A DNA stretch of 25,425 nucleotides from Mageeibacillus sp. UBA5436 (GCA_002427545.1 DIRM01000051.1:1-25425); one strand, 5' to 3'; counted from the first letter of the stretch, positions 15,912-23,937 are shown. Notes: generated by a model from the letters alone, not told the origin. Program-made: numbers and translations.

Positions 15912-17399
15912 ATGATGAAATATTTTTTAGCACATGATTTAGGGACATCTGGTTTAAAAAGCAGTTTATTTTCTTCTGAAGGTAAATTAATAAAAAGTGT
16001 TATTCAAGAATATGAAGCTGAGTTTAATGGACGTGAAGCGACACAAAACCCTTTAATTTTATTACATTCTGTCATTAAAGGATCTCGACAATTAGCCGAT
16101 TTAGTGGATCAACAGGATATATTAGCGATGTCTTTTTCGGCACAGATGAATGCTTGTCTTTTAGTTGATCATAAGGGAAATCCCTTACATGATACTTTTA
16201 TTTGGGCCGACACAAGATCTGAAGAACAAGCAGAGCAATTGATCCAAAAACTTGGTTTCGATCAAATTTATCAAATTACAGGCAATCGAGCTTCGGCAAA
16301 TTATAGCCTTTATAAATTGATGTGGATTCGTGATCATCAACCAGAAATATACAAAAAAGCTTATAAGATGTTACAAGCCAAAGATTATGTTTCTTTTAAA
16401 TTAACAGGTCGTATGGTAACTGATCATTCGGATGCTTCTGGTACAGGTGCTTATGATATTAATCAAGGGATTTGGTCAGATAAAATGATTGAAGCTGCGC
16501 AAGTCGAAAAGAACTTTTTCCCTGATATTATTAATTCAATTGAGCCAGTTGGTTCACTTTTGCCTGAGATGGCAGATCAAATGAATTTGTCTCCTAAAAC
16601 ACTTGTTATTGCTGGTGGTGGAGATGGCCCATGTGCCACTGTTGGTGCAGGTTGCATTTCAGATAATGAATTTTATTTAACTTATGGAACATCAGCTTGG
16701 ATTGGTGGAACGACTAATGAACCAGTTTTTGATCCAGATTATGCATTATTTTGTTTTGCTCATGTCATTCCAGGTAAATTTATGCCACTTGGTACTATGC
16801 AGGCAGCTGGTACTTCTTATAAATATTTAAAAAACTTATTTGAAGATTTTGATCTCTCAGCCAAGGATTATGATCAGCTGGCAAAAGAGATTGAGCCAGG
16901 TTCAAATGGTTTGATTTATTTGCCCTATTTAATTGGTGAGCGTAGTCCAATTTGGGATCCAAAAGCATCGGCGGCGTTTATTGGCATACGTAATAATCAT
17001 AAAAAGGCACATTATGCTAGAGCTGTTTTAGAAGGAATAGCCTATAATCTTGAATGGATTTTAGAATCTTTCCGTAAAACAAAAAATATTGATCAATTGG
17101 TTATTACTGGTGGAGGAGCAGTTTCTCCCGTTTTGAGACAAATCTTTGCAGATATTTTAAATGTTGACTTTATTGTCCCTCAAAATATTCAAGAAAGTAC
17201 GAGTATAGCAGCAGCTATTATGGCTGGTATAGGTTCTGATTATTATCCAGATTTTTCAGTTTTAGAAAAATTCTTATACATGAAAGATAAAACATCATCT
17301 AATCCTCAAAACGTTAAAATTTATCAACAATATATCCCTCTTTTTAAAAAGAGCTACTTAAGTTTAAAAGAGTTAATGTCAAATTTAGATGAATTATAA
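15912..17399 (+). CDS. FGGY-family carbohydrate kinase, XylB-like with altered sugar-contact motif
   Basis: ATP-dependent sugar kinase of 495 residues. Family features are AHDLGTSGLKSSLF (7-20), WADTRSEEQ near 98-106, PKDY-like QAKDYVSFKLTG (155-166), AGGGDGPCATVGAG with catalytic Asp238 (E. coli XylB Asp233), TYGTSAWIG, LPYLIGERSPIWDP near 335-350, and the ATP-lobe ITGGGAVSPVLRQIFADI. The xylulokinase GQMHG motif reads SAQMNA here (76-81), so the His that contacts xylulose is missing. The sugar is therefore probably not D-xylulose. Two adjacent ATGs (15912, 15915) are possible; AGGA at 15904 fits the second slightly better. It follows the Gfo/Idh/MocA gene. No terminator was seen between it and deoR, so read-through into the dehydrogenase operon is possible. 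Confidence 0.88.
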   Translation: MMKYFLAHDLGTSGLKSSLFSSEGKLIKSVIQEYEAEFNGREATQNPLILLHSVIKGSRQLADLVDQQDILAMSFSAQMNACLLVDHKGNPLHDTFIWADTRSEEQAEQLIQKLGFDQIYQITGNRASANYSLYKLMWIRDHQPEIYKKAYKMLQAKDYVSFKLTGRMVTDHSDASGTGAYDINQGIWSDKMIEAAQVEKNFFPDIINSIEPVGSLLPEMADQMNLSPKTLVIAGGGDGPCATVGAGCISDNEFYLTYGTSAWIGGTTNEPVFDPDYALFCFAHVIPGKFMPLGTMQAAGTSYKYLKNLFEDFDLSAKDYDQLAKEIEPGSNGLIYLPYLIGERSPIWDPKASAAFIGIRNNHKKAHYARAVLEGIAYNLEWILESFRKTKNIDQLVITGGGAVSPVLRQIFADILNVDFIVPQNIQESTSIAAAIMAGIGSDYYPDFSVLEKFLYMKDKTSSNPQNVKIYQQYIPLFKKSYLSLKELMSNLDEL

Positions 17400-17493
17400 A
17401 TGAAGTAAACTGTCCATCTTGCTGAAAATGAAGTTAAATTCGTGATTATACAAAAATAAAGAAAATTTTTTGTCCTTTAACACATATTAAGAG

Positions 17494-17600
17494 AATCGAA
17501 AATTCTTGACATGTAAATATAAGTATATTAAAATAAACGAAAGCGAATCGAAAGTAAATAAAAAATATAAACTTTCGAATGATAAAAAACAATAATCGAA
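17494..17600. promoter_or_regulatory. Cluster of CGAA(A/T) operator-like sites around the deoR promoter
   Basis: CGAA sites occur at 17497 (inside GAATCGAAAATTC, touching the -35), three in close series at 17538, 17544 and 17549 just after the -10, an inverted copy TTTCGAA at 17573-17579, and another at 17597. TCGAAAGT (17548-17555) and ACTTTCGA (17571-17578) are a perfect 8-bp inverted repeat with a 15-base spacer. Repeated (A)CGAAA units are typical of operators of DeoR-family sugar repressors such as AgaR. Autoregulation by the adjacent DeoR protein is therefore likely. The middle triple also loosely resembles a CcpA cre site, but the match is poor. Confidence 0.65.
17506..17534 (+). promoter_or_regulatory. 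Promoter of deoR-E2-E3-E1 operon
   Basis: TTGACA (17506-17511), a 17-base spacer and TAAAAT (17529-17534) make a near-consensus sigma-70/sigma-A promoter. It lies about 100 bases before the deoR start and among CGAAA-type repeats, giving a 5' leader of roughly 90 bases. Confidence 0.75.
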
Positions 17601-17632
17601 AAATAGAAATCAGCAAATCGTTTTAAGCAAAT

Positions 17633-18454
17633 ATGGAAGAAAATTTTAAAAATTTATCACAAGCAGATCGACGAGAACAAATCATCCAATGCCTTAAAGA
17701 GCAGGGTGATGTTCGTGTTTCTGAATTGAGTGAATTATTTTCAACTTCAGAAGTAACGATTCGCAGTGATTTAGCTGAATTGGAAAAAAATGGTATTTTA
17801 CAGCGCGTTCATGGTGGCGCTATTCAAACACTCAAAAATTATTATGCTTTAGATGCTTCACAAAGATTAAATGCCAGAAAAGAAGAAAAAATTCAAATCG
17901 CAAATTTAGTGAAAGATTTGATTCAAGACGGTGATAATATCATCATGAATTCTGGCAGTACAAATTATTTTATTGCTCAAGAATTAAGTCAGAAAAACAA
18001 TATTTGCATCATCACAAATTCCATTCAAATTGCAGAAGTGTTTTCTGCCCATAAAAGACATCAAGTCGTTTTGTTAGGCGGAATTTTTAATGATCAATAT
18101 TTATTTACCTATGGCGATGATGCCATCAAACAATTGTGTAAATATCGTGTGAACAAAACCATTCTTTCAGCTGATGGTGTTGATATTAAAAATGGAATTA
18201 CAACCTATCATAATGAAGTAGCAAATTTATGTCGTTTGATGATGAAAAAAGCCTCGCTTAGTATAGTGGCAGCTGATCATACAAAATTGGGACATACAGC
18301 ATTCTCACAAGTAGAAAATTTAGATGTTATTGATTATTTAGTAACAGATCAAAAATCAGAAAATCTTGATCTATCTGTATTCGATGAACTAGAGATGGAA
18401 ATTATTACTCCAAATCATAGAGATATAAAAAAAGTAAAAAAACAAAGTGATTAA
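17633..18454 (+). CDS. DeoR-family transcriptional regulator
   Basis: DNA-binding repressor of 273 residues, within the usual DeoR-family range. The N-terminal winged helix (about 15-62) is RREQIIQCLKEQGDVRVSEL, then STSEVTIRSDLAELEKNG and LQRVHGGA. The C-terminal sugar-phosphate sensing domain (DeoRC) shows NSGSTNYFIAQEL, ITNSIQIAEVF, LLGG, SADGVDIKNGITTYHNEVA and VAADHTKLG. Such regulators normally respond to a phosphorylated sugar intermediate, not to a keto acid. It is first in an operon with E2, E3 and fused E1, 18 bases before E2, and CGAAA-type sites flank its promoter. No clear ribosome site precedes the ATG, which suggests low translation, in keeping with a regulator. Confidence 0.9.
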   Translation: MEENFKNLSQADRREQIIQCLKEQGDVRVSELSELFSTSEVTIRSDLAELEKNGILQRVHGGAIQTLKNYYALDASQRLNARKEEKIQIANLVKDLIQDGDNIIMNSGSTNYFIAQELSQKNNICIITNSIQIAEVFSAHKRHQVVLLGGIFNDQYLFTYGDDAIKQLCKYRVNKTILSADGVDIKNGITTYHNEVANLCRLMMKKASLSIVAADHTKLGHTAFSQVENLDVIDYLVTDQKSENLDLSVFDELEMEIITPNHRDIKKVKKQSD

Positions 18455-18472
18455 ACACAAGGGGGTTGAATT

Positions 18473-19897
18473 ATGGCAGTACCTGTAATTATGCCAAGAC
18501 AAGGACAATCAGTAGAAAGTTGTATCGTAGGTGAATGGCATGTAGCTAAAGGCGATCATGTTAATGAAGGGGATAAACTCTTTACCTATGAAACAGACAA
18601 AGCAACATTTGATGAGACAGCACCAGCTACTGGTGAAATCATAGCTGTATTCTTTGAAGAAGGCGATGATGTACCATGCTTATTAAATGTATTAGTAATT
18701 GGCGAAGAAGGTGAAGATTGGCAACAATTTATTCCTGAAGGTGCGACAGTTGACGGAAAAGGCGCTGCCACATCTGAAGTTGCTCCAACAGAAACAAAAG
18801 CAGAGGAAAAAACGGAAACAGCATCAGCTACAACAACCGTAGCTAAAGCTGAAACAGCTCCTGTAGCAGATGGTTTAGACCATCCAGTCAGCCCAAGAGC
18901 AAGAAGTTTTGCCAATAAACATAATGTTGATTTAAGGATGACAGGTTCAACAGGACCAAATGGCAGAATCATTGAGAGAGATGTTGAAGCTGCTTTAAAT
19001 GCTGGCCATATAGCAACGACCGCTGCAGGAAGTGATTATGCTGCAGGGATTACAGGTTCTGGTATCGCTGGTGCCATTCGAGTTGAAGATTTGGCTAAAT
19101 TACCAGAATTACAAAACTTGGAAGGCGCAGCCTATATTGATAGCGTAGCTGGAGCATTAGACGAACCTGAATTTGTTGATACAAAATTAACCAATATTCG
19201 TAAAGTTATTGCTAGAACAATGCGCGATTCATTAAATAATTTGGCACAATTAACCTTTAATACGCCAGTTGATATGACGAATCTTTTAGCTCTTCGCAAG
19301 AAACTTAAAGATCTCAAAGCAGCAGGAATGGATGAAGCCTTAGGATTGCCTCTATTGCAAAAAGTTCCAACCATTAATGATTTCTTTTTATATGCCGTAT
19401 CACGTGTAGTAAAAGATTTCCCAGACTTCAATGCGCATTTCCATGAAGAAGAAGGCTATATACGTCATTTCAACCGTGTTCATTTAGGTATTGCAGTTGC
19501 AACAGATCGTGGCTTAATGGTTCCAGTTATTAAAAATGCAGATTTAAAATCCTTAAGTCAGATTTCTCAAGAAGCTAGAGAATTAGCAGAAGCTTGTCAA
19601 TCAGGTTCAATCAGTCCTGACAAATTACAAGGCGCAACCATTACTGTAACCAATATGGGTGTGACAGGCGTCGAAACCTTTACACCAGTTATTAATCCAC
19701 CAGAAACATGTATTGTTGGTGTTAACTCAGCGACTCAAAAGGTACGTAAAGATAAAGATGGCAATTTGGAATTATATCCAGCTCTCTATATTTCATTGAC
19801 AACAGACCATCGTGCAATAGATGGTTCACCAGCAGGCAATTTCAATAAAGCCTTAAAACAAATATTAGAAAATATTGATTTATATTTGATGAACTAA
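18473..19897 (+). CDS. Dihydrolipoamide acyltransferase (E2) of a 2-oxo-acid/acetoin dehydrogenase-type complex
   Basis: Core subunit that carries the acyl group on lipoyl-lysine and transfers it to CoA. The 474 residues have one lipoyl domain (1-80) with Lys43 in ETDKATFDE as the lipoylation site. A Thr/Ala/Glu-rich linker (about 98-135) follows. The E1/E3-binding domain is at 137-175 (HPVSPRARSFANKHNVDL, then GPNGRIIERDVEAAL). The catalytic domain is at about 235-474, with the motif TTDHRAIDG, His446 and Asp450. A ribosome site GGGGG precedes the ATG by about 8 bases. It is followed by an intercistronic hairpin and E3, then E1, an order opposite to the usual E1-E2-E3. The acyl group is not readable: acetyl (pyruvate or acetoin) and branched-chain acyl both remain possible. 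Confidence 0.93.
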   Translation: MAVPVIMPRQGQSVESCIVGEWHVAKGDHVNEGDKLFTYETDKATFDETAPATGEIIAVFFEEGDDVPCLLNVLVIGEEGEDWQQFIPEGATVDGKGAATSEVAPTETKAEEKTETASATTTVAKAETAPVADGLDHPVSPRARSFANKHNVDLRMTGSTGPNGRIIERDVEAALNAGHIATTAAGSDYAAGITGSGIAGAIRVEDLAKLPELQNLEGAAYIDSVAGALDEPEFVDTKLTNIRKVIARTMRDSLNNLAQLTFNTPVDMTNLLALRKKLKDLKAAGMDEALGLPLLQKVPTINDFFLYAVSRVVKDFPDFNAHFHEEEGYIRHFNRVHLGIAVATDRGLMVPVIKNADLKSLSQISQEARELAEACQSGSISPDKLQGATITVTNMGVTGVETFTPVINPPETCIVGVNSATQKVRKDKDGNLELYPALYISLTTDHRAIDGSPAGNFNKALKQILENIDLYLMN

Positions 19898-19912
19898 TCA
19901 ACCGAATACAAA

Positions 19913-19944
19913 GATTGCTTAGTATAAAAATAAGCTAAGCAATC
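19913..19944 (+). other. Strong intercistronic hairpin between E2 and E3 genes
   Basis: GATTGCTTAG (19913-19922) and CTAAGCAATC (19935-19944) are perfect 10-bp arms with a 12-base loop. No T-tract follows, so complete termination is unlikely. It may protect or process the E2 message and set the E2:E3 ratio. Confidence 0.6.
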
Positions 19945-19996
19945 ATCATAAAAAATAAAATTAGAGATCATAAACAATAAGAGGTAAAAAAGATAT

Positions 19997-21364
19997 ATGT
20001 ATGATTTATTAATTATCGGTGGCGGACCAGGTGGTTATTTAGCTGCAGAAAGAGCTGGAGAGAATGGCCTGAAGGTAGCTCTATTTGAAAAAAGAAATCT
20101 AGGTGGTGTTTGTTTAAATGAAGGTTGTATTCCTTCTAAGACATTCTTAAACTCAGCTAAAATGTACGAACATGCTGTCGATGGAAAAACTTATGGTGTT
20201 ACAACCGAAGGTGCTAGCATTGATCAAAAAGCCATTGTTAAGCGTAAAAATAAAGTGGTTAAAACTTTAGTTTCTGGCGTAGGAACAAAGATGAAGCACA
20301 ATAAAGTTGAAGTCGTTTCAGCTAAAGCAGAAATTAAAAACCGTCTGAACGGAGTGATTACTGTTGTAGCAGATGATAAAGAATATCAAGGTAAAAATTT
20401 AATTATCGCTTCTGGTTCCGATGTTATGATTCCACCAATTGATGGCTTAAAAGATCAATTGGAAAAAGGCTTTGTAATTACCAGCCGAGAAATTTTAGAT
20501 TTAGAAGTGATACCTAAAAAACTAATTATCGTTGGTGGCGGAGTTATTGGTTTAGAGATGGCCAGTTATTTCCAAACAGTTGGCACAGAAGTTACTGTAG
20601 TTGAAATGCTTGGTCATATTGCAGGCCCCGCAGATTTGCAAATAAGCAAATTACTACAAAAGAACTTAGAAGCCAAGGGTATGGTATTCCATTTAAATTC
20701 TAAAGTAACTTCTTTTGGTGATGGCTATGTCGAATATGAAGCAGATGGCAAATCAAATAAAGTTGAAGGCGATTATTGTTTAATCTCAATAGGTAGAAAA
20801 ACTGTTTCAGATGTAGGCTTGGATGCAATCGGTGTCGAAAATGATCGTGGTCGTATCACCGTTGATGAACAAATGTTAACTAATGTACCTAATGTCTATG
20901 CTGTAGGGGACGTTACTGGTGAATGGATGTTAGCTCATGCAGCATATCGTGAAGCTGAAGTTGCAGTGAATACAATTTTAGGTAAAAAAGACACTATGCG
21001 CTATGAAGCCATGCCTTCTGTTATTTATTCCAATCCTGAAGTGTGCTTTGTAGGAGAAACCGAAGAAAGTGCCAAAGAAAAAGGCTTAGATTTCCAAGTT
21101 ATAACCGTTCCTTTAGCTTATAGTGGTCGTTATTTGGCTGAGGTGGAACGTGGTAATGGTATCATGAAAATCTTAGTAGATAAAAAACGTAAATATATGA
21201 TTGGTGCACATATGGTTGGTAGCTATGCTTCTGAACTTACAATCATGTTTGGTATGATGATTGAAAAACAAATGACTATGGCAGAGATTCAGGAATTCAT
21301 TTTCCCACACCCAACCGTTAGTGAAGCTTTGAGAGAAGCCGTTTTTCAATTTAAAGATAATTAA
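19997..21364 (+). CDS. Dihydrolipoamide dehydrogenase (E3)
   Basis: FAD flavoprotein that re-oxidises dihydrolipoyl groups on E2 with NAD+. The 455 residues show the FAD motif LLIIGGGPGGYLAAERA (4-20), the redox-active disulfide GGVCLNEGCIPSK with Cys39 and Cys44, the second dinucleotide motif IVGGGVIGLEMASYF, the NVYAVGDVTG motif, and the C-terminal interface dyad FPHPTVSE with His438 and Glu443. Every catalytic element is present. It has no fused lipoyl domain, unlike some Gram-positive complexes. The start follows AGAGG by about 13 bases, longer than usual. It lies in the operon between E2 and fused E1, with 49 bases before E1. It could also serve the glycine cleavage system or other complexes, but the context argues for this one. 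Confidence 0.95.
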   Translation: MYDLLIIGGGPGGYLAAERAGENGLKVALFEKRNLGGVCLNEGCIPSKTFLNSAKMYEHAVDGKTYGVTTEGASIDQKAIVKRKNKVVKTLVSGVGTKMKHNKVEVVSAKAEIKNRLNGVITVVADDKEYQGKNLIIASGSDVMIPPIDGLKDQLEKGFVITSREILDLEVIPKKLIIVGGGVIGLEMASYFQTVGTEVTVVEMLGHIAGPADLQISKLLQKNLEAKGMVFHLNSKVTSFGDGYVEYEADGKSNKVEGDYCLISIGRKTVSDVGLDAIGVENDRGRITVDEQMLTNVPNVYAVGDVTGEWMLAHAAYREAEVAVNTILGKKDTMRYEAMPSVIYSNPEVCFVGETEESAKEKGLDFQVITVPLAYSGRYLAEVERGNGIMKILVDKKRKYMIGAHMVGSYASELTIMFGMMIEKQMTMAEIQEFIFPHPTVSEALREAVFQFKDN

Positions 21365-21413
21365 ATAAAGCTAAAGCAAAATAATAAGGTTAAAAATGAT
21401 CTAGGAGGAACAT

Positions 21414-23900
21414 ATGACAAAATCATTAATAATGGATCCCAAAAAACAATTAAAGCACAGTAAATTAAAATTAAAAGATATTGAAATCAATAAATATCAA
21501 AAAACAGTAGCCGATGAGAAAGATAACTTTACTAAAGAAGAATTTTTGAATATGTATCGCGATATGCGCTTGATTCGTGAATTCGAAGATATGTTAATGT
21601 CAATTAAAACGACAAATCATTACAATGGTATGGATTACAATAATCCAGGTCCAGCCCATTTATCTATCGGTCAAGAAGCAGCTGCTGTAGGCCAAGCCTA
21701 TTTATTAGATAAAAATGACTTTATCTTTGGTTCACACCGCTCCCATGGTGAAGTTTTAGCCAAAGCATTTTCTGCCATTCGTAAGATGGAAGAAGCAGAA
21801 CTTCTTGAAATGATGGAAACTTTCATGGATGGAAAACAATTAAAGGCATTAGATACAATTCGCAAGGATCAAGAAAACAATCAAGACTTAGCGACAGCCT
21901 ATATCTTATATGGTATTTTAGCTGAGATCTTTGCTAAAGAAACAGGCTTTAATCAAGGCTTAGGCGGTTCAATGCACAGTTATTACACACCACTTGGAAT
22001 TTTCCCAAACAATGCTATTGTTGGTGGTTCTGCTGGTATCGCTTTAGGTGCTGCACTTTATAAAAAAGTAAATCGTAAACCTGGTATTGTTATCGCTAAT
22101 ATTGGTGATGGTTCTTTAGGTTGTGGACCAGTATGGGAAGCCATGGTAATGGCTACAATGGATCAATATCATACTCTCTGGGGAGATGATATGAAAGGTG
22201 GTTTACCATTAGTCTTTAATGTAAATAACAATCACTATGGCATGGGCGGCCAAACGGAAGGCGAAACCATGGGTTATGGTAGACCTGCTCGTGTTGGTGC
22301 TGGCTTAAATGAAGCTCAAATGCATACTGAATCAGTCAATGGTAATAATCCATTAGCTGTTATTGATGCTTATCGTCGTAAAAAACAAAATATCGATGCA
22401 AAAGAAGGCCCGATTTTCTTAGAATTAAATACTTATCGTTTCTCAGGTCACTCTCCATCTGATGCCGATTCTTATCGTACAGAAGAAGAGAAAGATGCTT
22501 GGCGCGAATATGATCCAATCATTACCTTCCCTAAAGAAATCGTTGAAGCTGGCGTAGCAACACAAGAAGAAATTGATGCTATTGATGCTTATGCAGTTAA
22601 GAAAATAACCGAAGCTGTTAAATTAGCCATTGATCCAGAAATTTCTCCACGTATGGATCTTGCTGCTGAACCAAGAGCCATTGAAGATTTAATGTTCTCT
22701 AATCAAAAAATTGAGTCTTTATCTGATGCAGAACCTGATATGCTCGTAACAAAAGATGAATTAAAAGACAATATTCGTGTTAAACAAATTTCACGTCGTG
22801 AACGTTATGCCTATGATGAGAATGGCAAATTACTTTCACCAAATAAACGCTATCAATTCCGTGATGGTATCTTTGAGGCAGTTATCGATAAATATTATGA
22901 AGATCCAACTCTGATTGCTTATGGTGAAGACTTACGTGACTGGGGTGGTGCTTATGCAGCTTATCGTGGCTTGACAGAAGCAGTCCCATATCATCGTTTC
23001 TTCAACTCACCAATTTCTGAAGCAGCTATTATTGCTTCCGCAATTGGTTATGCAATGGCTGGTGGTCGTCCATTAGTTGAGTTAATGTATTGTGACTTCC
23101 TTGGCCGTGCAGGAGACGAGGTATTTAATCAATTACCAAAATGGCAAGCAATGTCCGGTGGCTATCTCAAAATGCCTGTTGTTATTCGTGTTTCTGTTGG
23201 TTCCAAATATGGTGCTCAACATTCACAAGACTGGACTTCATTAGTTACACATATTCCAGGAATTAAAGTGGCATTCCCTGTTACTCCATATGATGTCAAA
23301 GGTGTTTTAACTGCTGCATTAGATGGTACGGATCCAGTTATCGTATTTGAGAGTCAACGTTTATATGATGTTGGTGAACAATTTATTAAAGAGGGTGTTC
23401 CAACAGAGAAAATGACCGATTATAAACTTGGTGAACCAGCCATCCGTAGAGAAGGTTCTGATGTAACTATTTTAACAATCGGTGCTACTTTATATCGCGC
23501 TTTAGAAGCTGCAGATAAGATGCAAGAGCAATATGGTATTTCAGCAGAAGTTATTGATGCGATTACCTTAGTACCTTTCAATTATGAAAAAGTCTTAGAA
23601 TCTGTTAAGAAAACTGGCAAGGTCATAATTGCTGCTGATGCAACAGAGAGAGGCTCTTACTTAAATGATTTAGCTAAAAATATTCAAGACTTAGCTTTTG
23701 ATTATTTAGATGCTCCAGTTCAAATTCTTGGTGCCCGTAATTGGATCACACCTGCTCATGAGCTTGAAACCGATTATTTCCCACAACCGGATTGGTTCAT
23801 TGACTTATATCATCAAAGAATTGCTCCAATTGACGGTTATACTCCTACTCAAAACTTTACTGACGGTGAAAAAATCAGACGTAGTAAAGCTGGCGTTTAA
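21414..23900 (+). CDS. Fused alpha-beta E1 component, thiamine-diphosphate-dependent dehydrogenase
   Basis: Decarboxylating or cleaving subunit that forms an acyl group on thiamine diphosphate and passes it to E2 lipoate. At 828 residues it joins both E1 chains. The alpha-like part (about 40-405) has PGPAHLSIGQEAAAVG, FGSHRSHGE, GLGGSMHSY, IVGGSAGIALGAAL, the TPP motif GDGSLG (231) ending in NNN (271-273), and SGHSPSDADSYR. The linker is about 406-476. The beta-like part (477-828) has FRDGIFEAV, YGEDLRDWGG, NSPISEAAI with a likely catalytic Glu536, a QHSQDW loop (602-607) and a transketolase C-terminal domain. It is longer than ordinary fusions (about 680 expected) because of extra sequence near 123-165, an extra dozen residues inside the TPP motif, an N-terminal tail and the linker. 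AGGAGG precedes the ATG. The substrate is unknown. Confidence 0.92.
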   Translation: MTKSLIMDPKKQLKHSKLKLKDIEINKYQKTVADEKDNFTKEEFLNMYRDMRLIREFEDMLMSIKTTNHYNGMDYNNPGPAHLSIGQEAAAVGQAYLLDKNDFIFGSHRSHGEVLAKAFSAIRKMEEAELLEMMETFMDGKQLKALDTIRKDQENNQDLATAYILYGILAEIFAKETGFNQGLGGSMHSYYTPLGIFPNNAIVGGSAGIALGAALYKKVNRKPGIVIANIGDGSLGCGPVWEAMVMATMDQYHTLWGDDMKGGLPLVFNVNNNHYGMGGQTEGETMGYGRPARVGAGLNEAQMHTESVNGNNPLAVIDAYRRKKQNIDAKEGPIFLELNTYRFSGHSPSDADSYRTEEEKDAWREYDPIITFPKEIVEAGVATQEEIDAIDAYAVKKITEAVKLAIDPEISPRMDLAAEPRAIEDLMFSNQKIESLSDAEPDMLVTKDELKDNIRVKQISRRERYAYDENGKLLSPNKRYQFRDGIFEAVIDKYYEDPTLIAYGEDLRDWGGAYAAYRGLTEAVPYHRFFNSPISEAAIIASAIGYAMAGGRPLVELMYCDFLGRAGDEVFNQLPKWQAMSGGYLKMPVVIRVSVGSKYGAQHSQDWTSLVTHIPGIKVAFPVTPYDVKGVLTAALDGTDPVIVFESQRLYDVGEQFIKEGVPTEKMTDYKLGEPAIRREGSDVTILTIGATLYRALEAADKMQEQYGISAEVIDAITLVPFNYEKVLESVKKTGKVIIAADATERGSYLNDLAKNIQDLAFDYLDAPVQILGARNWITPAHELETDYFPQPDWFIDLYHQRIAPIDGYTPTQNFTDGEKIRRSKAGV

Positions 23901-23937
23901 TGTTCCTTTCAACCCTATAAAAGCATAGTGAATATGC

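Noticed and set aside
17400..17490. Riboswitch (thiamine or other) ahead of the complex operon
   Set aside because: I could not see a conserved thiamine-box core or any other recognisable aptamer, and the region lies upstream of the promoter.
17536..17553. Catabolite-repression (cre) site at the deoR promoter
   Set aside because: Only the GAAAGCG half resembles the cre consensus and the symmetric half is absent. Repeated CGAAA units fit a DeoR-type operator better.
18586..18972. 128-residue minus-strand open frame
   Set aside because: It lies wholly within the E2 gene, whose domains are complete. Its composition mirrors the Ala/Thr-rich linker, and I recognised no domain in it.
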